From Cyclobacteriaceae bacterium (lineage in GTDB: Bacteria > Bacteroidota > Bacteroidia > Cytophagales > Cyclobacteriaceae): a stretch of 15,501 nucleotides of DNA. The stretch lies in contig JAUUZS010000022.1 in NCBI GenBank assembly GCA_030589835.1, positions 1 to 15,501 on the forward strand, written 5' to 3'. A program made the translations under genes and the position numbers. The notes below the pieces were generated by a model that made no database searches, was not told where the DNA came from, and saw only the letters and a program-made list of their open reading frames with translations. Each line of letters starts with the position of its first letter. Position 1 is the stretch's first letter. This document shows positions 6,916-12,945 of this stretch, one piece after another.

Positions 6916-8472
6916 TTAATCTTTAATGTTTATTTTTTCTTTGTTTCCCATACTGTCCATCTTCATTCCCACCAAAGCAAATTGGATCCATTTTCTTGGT
7001 CGTGCAAAAAAGGCGCTCATCAGTTTTGGGAAGGTATCGAATTTTGACTTTGTAAATGGATACCAATGAGGCTCAATAATTTTATTGTTTGGCCCGGAAA
7101 TGACAGATTTCACATTTGAAAAAGTGTGTAATCCCTGATCACCTTTGTACCTGCCAAAGCCACTGTTCTTAATTCCTCCAAAAGGCAGGGCAGGATTTCC
7201 CTCGGTGAGCATGTGGTTATTAATGGACACGTTACCCACTTTCAACGCAGCAGTAACGCGATCTGCTCTTTTCATGTCCTTTGACCAAATGCTCGCACTC
7301 AATCCATATTCACTATCGTTGGCCATGTCGATTGCCTCCTCCTCACTTGAAAATTTAATCAGAGGTAAAACAGGGCCAAATGTTTCTTCACGTATCAATT
7401 CCATCTCATTAGAAACATCTGTAACGACCGTTGGTGGAATGATTTGAGTCCCTTCTATGGTTGTTCCGCCGCAATGGATTTTAGCGCCTTTATCGACAGC
7501 ATCTTTCAACTGATCCTCAACTATTTTTAGCTGAAAATCGGCAGTCATACACCCAACATCAGCTTCACAATCTTCGCAATCAGGATTGACTAATTTCAAC
7601 TTTTTGGTGATAGCCACGATGGTCTTTGTCATTTCATCAAAGATTGATTCATGAACATAGCAGCGCTCAATTGAGGTACACGATTGGCCGGCATTTGTAA
7701 AAGCAGCCCAGACCAATCCGTTTGCAGTTTTCTCAATATCCACATCTTCAAATACAATGGCAGGATCTTTTCCTCCCAATTCCAAATCGACAGGAATCAG
7801 GTGCTTTGAAGCTGCAGCCATGATCTGCTTTCCTGCCCGGGTGCTGCCCGTAAAATGAATTTTATCTGGTTTTTGTTCGATCAATGCTGCGCCGGTTTCT
7901 TTGCCGCCATATACAATTTGAATGGCATCTTTCATAAATCCTGCGCCATCCAGGATTTCTTCATACAATCCTTTTAAAGGTGTAAGCTCTGAAGGTTTGA
8001 ATACCACCGCATTGCCGGCAAGGAATGCCAATATGGATGGGAGAAAACATTGAATTAAAGGGTAATTCCATGGGGCAATGATCAATATGGTTCCCATGGG
8101 ATCAAAATGTATGCTTGACTTTTTGCCCATTAGCACCATTGAGGTATGTGCTTTTTGTGGCTTAAGAATTTTTTCCGCAGAATCTCTATAGTAATCGATT
8201 GCATCGCAAATCCCAAAAAGCTCATTGCTGAGTGCTTCAAATGCTGTCTTTCCGGTTTCACTTACAACCCGTTCACAAATGCTTTGATAATTATCAATCA
8301 GGTATGTGTTGATTTTTACAACCTCATCGATACGCGCTTTTACACTCAACGATCCGATTTGCTTTTGAACCTGCCGGGCTGTTTTGAATACAGCAGTTAG
8401 CTCTTTTTCGGCCATCGGCTCAATTTCGTACAAAGATTCTTTTGTCAATGGATTGACGACACGTATATTCAT
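6916..8472 (-). CDS. NAD(P)-dependent aldehyde dehydrogenase with a C-terminal extension
   Basis: This is a complete ALDH superfamily protein of 518 residues that oxidises an aldehyde to a carboxylate. Key residues are visible: Asn135 in APWNYP, Lys159 in FKPSE, the FTGST nucleotide loop (207-211), general base Glu231 in LELGGK, nucleophile Cys265 in NAGQSCTS, and Glu363 in EETFGP. After the usual fold, about 50 extra residues (468-518) include an amphipathic, aromatic and basic stretch (KLMSAFFARPRKWIQFALV) that might attach the enzyme to a membrane, as the tail of fatty-aldehyde dehydrogenase does. Together with the following GMC gene it suggests an alcohol-aldehyde-acid route. The aldehyde it acts on is unknown. 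ATG at 8472 gives the expected N-terminus. Confidence 0.93.
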   Translation of the reverse strand: MNIRVVNPLTKESLYEIEPMAEKELTAVFKTARQVQKQIGSLSVKARIDEVVKINTYLIDNYQSICERVVSETGKTAFEALSNELFGICDAIDYYRDSAEKILKPQKAHTSMVLMGKKSSIHFDPMGTILIIAPWNYPLIQCFLPSILAFLAGNAVVFKPSELTPLKGLYEEILDGAGFMKDAIQIVYGGKETGAALIEQKPDKIHFTGSTRAGKQIMAAASKHLIPVDLELGGKDPAIVFEDVDIEKTANGLVWAAFTNAGQSCTSIERCYVHESIFDEMTKTIVAITKKLKLVNPDCEDCEADVGCMTADFQLKIVEDQLKDAVDKGAKIHCGGTTIEGTQIIPPTVVTDVSNEMELIREETFGPVLPLIKFSSEEEAIDMANDSEYGLSASIWSKDMKRADRVTAALKVGNVSINNHMLTEGNPALPFGGIKNSGFGRYKGDQGLHTFSNVKSVISGPNNKIIEPHWYPFTKSKFDTFPKLMSAFFARPRKWIQFALVGMKMDSMGNKEKINIKD

Positions 8473-8504
8473 TATTATTTCTTTTAATAGTTCAAGATTT
8501 ATGG

Positions 8505-8536
8505 GCTGATTTTATGCCTTTGAAAAAAAAATCAGC
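8505..8536. other. Intercistronic hairpin between the PLP enzyme and aldehyde dehydrogenase genes
   Basis: GCTGATTTT (8505-8513) and AAAATCAGC (8528-8536) form a 9-bp stem with a 14-base loop inside the 73 bp between two minus-strand genes. Neither strand continues into a T run after the stem, so this is not a classical terminator. It may be a processing or stability hairpin, or a weak attenuator that sets the ratio of the upstream gene to the rest of the cluster. Confidence 0.35.
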
Positions 8537-8545
8537 ATTATTATA

Positions 8546-9754
8546 TTATAAAAAACACTGTCCTTCTCCACGATAGGTCGGGACTTCAAGTTCTATTTTA
8601 TTTTTTCTGATCAGATTTAAGGTATTGAATCGTTCACACAATTCACCGGCCTTGCTGTGCCTGAAAAACACAGGATCACCAATCTTTAACTTTTCATTTC
8701 CTTTATAAATGATAGGCGTTTGCACTTCACCTGCCCCTTCATTTTTCATTAGTTTAGCGCCAGTCGGTAGAAAAGGTAAAGGTAATTTCAGTTTTTCAGG
8801 CGTCCCGGAAGCCACATAGCCACCGCCCGAACAGGTAAATATATTTTTGTTCGGATGACGATTAATTGCGCAGGCGAATCCCGCAGCGGGCTCATGCCTA
8901 AACTGCTTGTAATGATCAAAAAGGTGTGAATTGAAAAAGCCGGAACCTACTGTGACTTCAGTAATCACATCTTCTTGTATGGTTGATTCTAGGCTACCAG
9001 TCCCGCCACCATTCACGATTTTAAGATCATAACCCATGGATTGGATCATTTCCACTGCTTTCTTTCTTTTGTCAGCAATTTTAGTGATGGAAAATCTCTT
9101 CAATGAGCGAATCACATTATTCATCAACCATTTCTTTTCCACTTTGTCCGTTACCCCTGCAATTTGTGCTTCATAGCCCATGACGCCCTCAAGGCGCACA
9201 AATTCCAAAGGTTTTATTTCTTCAAGAAGTGTTGTCAGGTTATTCGGTTTGCGGATCGATGATCTCCATACACCGAAGTGCAAACCCGGAAAATCAACAG
9301 ACATATCGATATCCACACTGATAGGAATTTTAACCTCAAATTTTTTCCCTATTTCATTGATCAGATGCACATGATCCAATTTGTCCGTCATCAGGTTGAT
9401 GTATTTGCCGGTTTTTATTTCTGCGCAAATATCTGTAATGACTTCGCTGTTTGTAACCGGATAGGCGATCAGTATATCATCAAATCCTTTTTTACTGAGG
9501 AACACTGCCTCTGTTCCGGAAAATGACATAACTCCCCGAAACTGCCTATTGCTTTTGAAAATATAGTCAAGAATATGGGTGCATCGGATGGATTTTGAGG
9601 CAATCCTGATGGGGATGTTCGTACTGCGACCAAGGATTTGATGGATGTTTTTATCGAGCAAATCCATATCCACAAAGGCCAGCGGCAGCTTTCTCCTTTC
9701 AAATATCTCTTTGTAAGTACTATAATTTATATTTATGCTCGACAACTCCCTCAA
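8546..9754 (-). CDS. PLP-dependent D-threonine aldolase/alanine racemase-like enzyme
   Basis: The 402-residue product is a fold-type III PLP enzyme. The N-terminal barrel begins with LPLAFVDMDLLDKNI (23-37) and the PLP-binding lysine is Lys54 in RIASKSIRC. The C-terminal part carries HSKAGELCERFN (366-377), where His366 and Cys373 occupy the metal-site region of the D-threonine aldolase/D-serine dehydratase group. It best fits proteins called amino acid deaminase/aldolase. The likely reaction is aldol cleavage or deamination of a D-beta-hydroxy amino acid, or racemisation; the substrate is not determinable. The start is uncertain: an in-frame TAA lies two codons upstream of TTG 9754, no ATG occurs before the conserved core, and AGGGAG sits at codons 2-3, so TTG at 9754 or a nearby non-ATG codon must be used. 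It heads the minus-strand oxidoreductase cluster, 73 bp before the aldehyde dehydrogenase gene. Confidence 0.82.
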   Translation of the reverse strand: MRELSSININYSTYKEIFERRKLPLAFVDMDLLDKNIHQILGRSTNIPIRIASKSIRCTHILDYIFKSNRQFRGVMSFSGTEAVFLSKKGFDDILIAYPVTNSEVITDICAEIKTGKYINLMTDKLDHVHLINEIGKKFEVKIPISVDIDMSVDFPGLHFGVWRSSIRKPNNLTTLLEEIKPLEFVRLEGVMGYEAQIAGVTDKVEKKWLMNNVIRSLKRFSITKIADKRKKAVEMIQSMGYDLKIVNGGGTGSLESTIQEDVITEVTVGSGFFNSHLFDHYKQFRHEPAAGFACAINRHPNKNIFTCSGGGYVASGTPEKLKLPLPFLPTGAKLMKNEGAGEVQTPIIYKGNEKLKIGDPVFFRHSKAGELCERFNTLNLIRKNKIELEVPTYRGEGQCFL

Positions 9755-9774
9755 ATTTTAGTGTAAAAATTCAT
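9751..9774 (-). other. Possible 7-codon leader ORF overlapping the PLP-enzyme start
   Basis: ATG at 9774 opens a frame coding MNFYTKI, ending in TGA at 9753-9751. The stop overlaps the proposed TTG start (9754-9752) by two bases. Such an arrangement allows termination-reinitiation coupling, which could explain how a weak TTG start is used. It is too short for any coding statistic, so it may be fortuitous. Confidence 0.25.
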
Positions 9775-9834
9775 TGCAATCCATAAAACATCACAATAAA
9801 GATACCTTGCTATTTCATTATCAGATACGATTTA

Positions 9835-9842
9835 CAAAACTA
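9835..9842 (-). promoter_or_regulatory. Candidate -7 box for the PLP enzyme/oxidoreductase cluster
   Basis: On the minus strand the sequence TAGTTTTG matches the Bacteroidota primary-sigma -7 consensus TAnnTTTG exactly. It is about 80 bp before the TTG start, a plausible leader length. I could not find a good -33 TTTG at the usual spacing, so the call rests on the -7 box and position only. Confidence 0.38.
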
Positions 9843-10002
9843 TTTTAAGTAGTTAAAGAATGAGCTTTAAATTTTTGTTGTTATGGGATTAAAATTACTA
9901 TAGTGGGGTATATGATTGGAAAAGCTGGAGCTTAATCTTTCCCGGAATTCATAATTCAAATGTCCAATGATTCTATTATTCAATTGTTTCTTTTATTTGT
10001 CT

Positions 10003-10116
10003 GTGCTGTCAGGTGGAAACACCTGACAATTTCTATTCTTGCTCATTTTTTTCTTACTCTGAATTCCGGATGGCAACTGCCCTGGTTTATTGTCGGATAG
10101 CAATATCCGACAGCAC
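10003..10116. repeat. REP-like unit 1
   Basis: GTGC lies at 10003-10006. Hairpin A has arms 10007-10015 and 10020-10028, a perfect 9-bp stem with loop GAAA. A decayed hairpin related to B lies near 10064-10085. Hairpin B has arms 10091-10099 and 10104-10112, a perfect 9-bp stem with loop GCAA. GCAC follows at 10113-10116. Unit length is 114 bp. Confidence 0.82.
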
Positions 10117-10169
10117 GTGAGTTAATCTTCCCCAGACTTCATAATTCAATTGTTCCTTTTATTTTGTCT

Positions 10170-10284
10170 GTGCTGTCAGGTATTTCCACCTAACAATTTC
10201 AATTTTTACCCCATTTCTTTCTTGCTCCGAATGTTGGATAGCAATTGCCCCGGATTCATGTCGGATAGCAATATCCGACAATAC
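10170..10284. repeat. REP-like unit 2 (most diverged)
   Basis: GTGC lies at 10170-10173. Hairpin A runs from 10174 to 10195 with arms TGTCAGGT and ACCTAACA, an 8-bp stem with one C-A mismatch that becomes a G-U pair if the minus strand is transcribed. Hairpin B at 10259-10280 is perfect, with loop GCAA. The outer tetranucleotide is degenerate (ATAC at 10281-10284 instead of GCAC). Unit length is 115 bp. Its preceding spacer lacks about 24 bases present before units 1 and 3. Confidence 0.78.
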
Positions 10285-10361
10285 GTGAGTTAATTTTTAC
10301 CAGACTTCATAATTCAATTGTTCAATGGTTCTATTATTCAATTGTTCCTTTTATTTTGTCT

Positions 10362-10476
10362 GTGCTGTCAGGTGTTTCCACCTGACAATTTCAATTCTTA
10401 CCCCATTACTTTCTTTCTCCGAATGCCGGATAGCAATTTCCCTGGTTTCATGTCGGATAGCAATATCCGACAGCAC
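10362..10476. repeat. REP-like unit 3
   Basis: GTGC lies at 10362-10365. Hairpin A has arms 10366-10374 and 10379-10387, a perfect 9-bp stem whose loop is TTTC, the reverse complement of the GAAA loop in unit 1. A decayed B-like hairpin is near 10424-10445. Hairpin B has arms 10451-10459 and 10464-10472 with loop GCAA, and GCAC is at 10473-10476. Unit length is 115 bp. It lies 24 bp beyond the methyltransferase stop and may also act as that gene's transcript 3' end. Confidence 0.82.
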
Positions 10477-10500
10477 GTGGATAAAAGCCAATCAAATCAT

Positions 10501-11178
10501 TTACAAATCACTGACCTTCCATAAGCCAAGACTTTTATCGGCATAGGAGCCATTTCCTTCCGTGCAACGTTCATTGATCAATTTGAGGTTTTTCGGGAAA
10601 TTGAATGGCGCTTTCTCCAGGTTTATAATTCTCCAGTCTCCCGTGACAATGATATTATTCGTTTCGCATTCAGGGAAAGTAGTGGTAAGCAAATATTCGA
10701 TTTTTGACTGCTTTATATTTTGAATTACAAGTTTAATATCTTCATTTGACAGATGTACCAGGCAATCCCGGCAAAACAAGATATCCGCTTCAGGAAGGGC
10801 ATCTTTGATCAGGTTGATTTTTAGAAATTGCCGACCGGAATCTTTATATAATGTATTGTTTCGGTCAATGATTTCAGGCAGGATATCTCCTCCGATATAC
10901 GATTCCAGACTCAGCTCCATTTTGCTAAACCAATTAAAATCCCCGCAAGGGGCATCCAGAAATCGTTTAATCTCCAGCTCATCAATCAACTTTGGGAGTT
11001 GAACACGTATTTCTTGCGTTTGCCAATCATCGGAACCAATACCTGAAACTGAAGCATCGCTATCCCAATGGTTTGACCGGTAGATTTCCTGAAAGGTTTC
11101 TTCTGCTGAAAGGCGCTCCCCGGATTGTTGTTTTTTCTCAAAATACCTGGTATCGAATAGCAGCTTAGCTCTTTTCAT
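10501..11178 (-). CDS. Class I SAM-dependent methyltransferase
   Basis: I use ATG 11178 (225 residues); a TTG directly before it is also in frame but less likely. The SAM-binding motif I is FLDAPCGDFNWF (73-84), followed by an acidic residue in GGD (97-99) and the post-motif ADILFCRDCLVHL (131-143). The preceding SGIGSDDWQT (45-54) is typical of a family often found with polysaccharide or glycan genes. The protein is soluble and probably cytoplasmic. The acceptor is unknown, and there are no glycosyltransferases here to suggest one. The gene stands alone: a terminator separates it from the upstream lipoprotein gene on the same strand, and the repeat array follows its stop. I saw no perfect TAnnTTTG box in the roughly 100 bp between that terminator and the start. 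Confidence 0.82.
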   Translation of the reverse strand: MKRAKLLFDTRYFEKKQQSGERLSAEETFQEIYRSNHWDSDASVSGIGSDDWQTQEIRVQLPKLIDELEIKRFLDAPCGDFNWFSKMELSLESYIGGDILPEIIDRNNTLYKDSGRQFLKINLIKDALPEADILFCRDCLVHLSNEDIKLVIQNIKQSKIEYLLTTTFPECETNNIIVTGDWRIINLEKAPFNFPKNLKLINERCTEGNGSYADKSLGLWKVSDL

Positions 11179-11290
11179 CAAGTATTTGCTTTTTTAATTA
11201 TATTACAATTTACAGCCCTCAAAATACAAAAAAATTCAATTACTTAAATATCAATATTCTATACTGTTTTCGACCATTGTTTTTTTTAAT

Positions 11291-11342
11291 AAAAAAAGGA
11301 ATTAAACCACGGAACGTTCATCCCATAATTTGATTCCTTTTT
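11291..11342 (-). terminator. Rho-independent terminator of the multi-domain lipoprotein gene
   Basis: On the minus strand, AAAAAGGAAT (11342-11333) pairs with ATTCCTTTTT (11302-11293). Inner pairing of ATGGGA with TTCCGT (two wobble pairs) lengthens the helix, and a run of seven T follows at 11297-11291. It lies 31 bp past the lipoprotein stop, in the correct orientation and ahead of the methyltransferase gene. Confidence 0.72.
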
Positions 11343-11372
11343 AAATCTAGATCGTTAGTTGAGTCAGCCCGA

Positions 11373-12671
11373 TTATTCGATCACTTTGATCAATCCCAAC
11401 TGATCTTCACTTGCTGAAATCAAGGTCCAACCGGTGTCTGAGTTCTTATCATCTTTGCTGGCAAATATCCTCCATCGATATACTTTGCCAGCCTCCAATG
11501 CTGTAATGGATGCATTTCCATCCGCGTTAAATTCTATTGAAGTCTGACCCGATGGGATGATAATATTTTTATGAGGCAGGTTTCCACTATTGTCAAATCC
11601 TCCCCAAATCACATTACCATTGCTTTCCATCACTTCAATGATATAATCGGATGTACTTGAATAGGGAGTCCATTCAAATGTGGGATTAGTTTCGGTGATT
11701 TCAAAAGGGATATTGGTATCAGATTCGTTAGTTGGGCTATTGATGGTTACGGCTCCGGTAACATCAAATTGAAGATCAATTGTACTTCCTCCCGAAATGT
11801 CAACGATTGGCTCACCAAATTTTGCAATTCTGTCCGGATCCATTACACGCTCATCGTTTTCAAAAGTAGCTCTTGCCAAATAAATCCCGTCGGGTATTCC
11901 TGATATGGTATAGTTTAGATTTTCACTTTGAGTTGTTAAGCCGGGAATGGTTTCGTGAGTAATCGAATGGATCAGGGAAATATCGACATCTTTGTTCTCT
12001 GAGGCCAGATTTCTGATTAGTCCTGTAAATGTATTGGAAGCTCCTGATGTCAATACAACATCAACATTTCCGGTTTCTGATCCGCTGGTAATTGTTGCAT
12101 CAATCTCATCAGAATTATAATCGGTAATCCAACCTTTAATTTTGTAGGTGTTTGCCGGAATATTATAAATGATGTATTCGCCATTTTGATCCGTGATGGA
12201 AGAATATCCTTCAAGGCCTGAAGTTTGAACAGCTACAATCAGCACCCCTGGTACAGGATTTTCGCCTTCGCTTACCTTTCCTGAAATTACTCCCAAATTA
12301 GTGAGGTTGCTCGGGTATAGTTCAATTGTTTGCTCCTCAGTTACACCAACTATTACGGTGAAAGGTACCGCGCTGATTCCTTTTGGCGGTGAATCAATAT
12401 ACCCTTGTCGGGAAATGCGGATGTAGTAATTGCCAGGATCCAGCTCGATATAAAACGTACCATCATCACCTGATTTTAAAATTTCTCCTACAGGTTCATT
12501 CGTATCGGCATTAAAAACGATGATAAGTGCCTCACTGAGGGACGCATCATTTGTAGCATCTAAAACAGTACCTGAAATTAAACCCGTTACTTGGGGGTCG
12601 TCTTTTTTGGAGCAGCTCCAAATCATAAAAACGCCCAAAAGAATTGGCATTAATCTTTTAATTGTATTCAT
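11373..12671 (-). CDS. Surface lipoprotein with carboxypeptidase regulatory-like and FN3-like domains
   Basis: The 432-residue protein has a lipoprotein signal ending in IWSC (Cys20), followed by SKKDD, a good match to the Bacteroidota lipoprotein export signal, so it is probably displayed on the outer surface. Two carboxypeptidase-regulatory-like beta-sandwiches are clear: about 30-117 (ISGTVLDA, DDGTFYIELDPGNYYIRIS) and 127-207 (ISGKV, DQNGEYIIYNIPANTYKIKG). A third, more diverged one spans about 213-305 (FTGLIRN, YTISGIPDGIYLARATF). The last 120 residues look like a fibronectin-III or Ig-like domain (PTFEWTP, VYRWRIFAS). There is no catalytic motif. Such proteins are usually structural, adhesive or carbohydrate-binding. 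Transcription is divergent from the Asp-box gene across a 274 bp gap. Confidence 0.85.
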   Translation of the reverse strand: MNTIKRLMPILLGVFMIWSCSKKDDPQVTGLISGTVLDATNDASLSEALIIVFNADTNEPVGEILKSGDDGTFYIELDPGNYYIRISRQGYIDSPPKGISAVPFTVIVGVTEEQTIELYPSNLTNLGVISGKVSEGENPVPGVLIVAVQTSGLEGYSSITDQNGEYIIYNIPANTYKIKGWITDYNSDEIDATITSGSETGNVDVVLTSGASNTFTGLIRNLASENKDVDISLIHSITHETIPGLTTQSENLNYTISGIPDGIYLARATFENDERVMDPDRIAKFGEPIVDISGGSTIDLQFDVTGAVTINSPTNESDTNIPFEITETNPTFEWTPYSSTSDYIIEVMESNGNVIWGGFDNSGNLPHKNIIIPSGQTSIEFNADGNASITALEAGKVYRWRIFASKDDKNSDTGWTLISASEDQLGLIKVIE

Positions 12672-12945
12672 AGTAATACTTCAATTATTGTTTTTATTAA
12701 AAGATGCAATAGTAATCAGGGTGAAAGTATTTAATGGAGAATAATTTCGTTGGTCATTACAATGTAAGCTTTGATTGAGATCTTGTGTAATTGTACAGCC
12801 CTTTTGTTTGCGCCCTCACAAACAAACTCCAATAGGCCTTATAAGCACCTTATTTTAAATAAACTCAAAGCTACTTTTGTCATACTGACCCTCCAGCTAT
12901 ATATTTACTGATCTCTACTAATTACTGATTTTAAATACCTTAAGT
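12672..12945. promoter_or_regulatory. Divergent promoter region between lipoprotein and Asp-box genes
   Basis: This 274 bp gap separates two outward-facing genes and contains no coding frame of its own. Two TAnnTTTG boxes occur back to back: TACTTTTG at 12872-12879 on the plus strand and TAGCTTTG at 12873-12866 on the minus strand, sharing the TA bases. The plus-strand box is about 66 bp before the Asp-box gene start. The minus-strand one would give a leader of nearly 190 bases. Neither has an obvious -33 partner. Confidence 0.35.
12872..12879 (+). promoter_or_regulatory. Candidate -7 box of the Asp-box gene
   Basis: TACTTTTG matches TAnnTTTG exactly, and its distance to the ATG at 12946 implies a leader of about 60 bases. 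The -33 element is weak (a TTA-type match about 22 bp upstream), so this is a positional candidate. Confidence 0.4.

Larger units (their letters stand above)
9929..10480. repeat. Three-copy tandem array of REP/BIME-like palindromic units
   Basis: The whole stretch between the PLP-enzyme leader and the methyltransferase stop is made of three diverged direct repeats with periods of about 190, 168 and 190 bp (marked by TTAAT at 9932, 10122 and 10290). Each has an AT-rich spacer (CATAATTCAATTGTTC-like) and a conserved 114-115 bp cassette. A cassette begins with GTGC plus hairpin A (arms TGTCAGGTG/CACCTGACA) and ends with hairpin B (arms TGTCGGATA/TATCCGACA) plus GCAC, so the two ends are inverted copies of one head-plus-hairpin motif. 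No coding capacity or typical insertion-sequence transposase is present. The layout matches REP pairs in BIMEs, non-autonomous elements mobilised by RAYT-type tyrosine transposases. Another possibility is a MITE-like or structural RNA repeat. Confidence 0.85.

Noticed and set aside
8505..8536. The intercistronic hairpin as a strong terminator ending the PLP-enzyme transcript
   Set aside because: There is no T run after the 3' arm on the transcribed strand, so it is listed only as a hairpin of uncertain role.
9929..10480. The repeat array as a CRISPR locus
   Set aside because: Periods of 168-190 bp, diverged repeats, repeated spacers and no cas genes do not fit a CRISPR array.
10318..10546. 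Short plus-strand ORFs of 68-73 codons in the repeat array
   Set aside because: They lie in diverged repeats, run into the antisense of the methyltransferase end, and have no recognisable domain, so they are chance frames.
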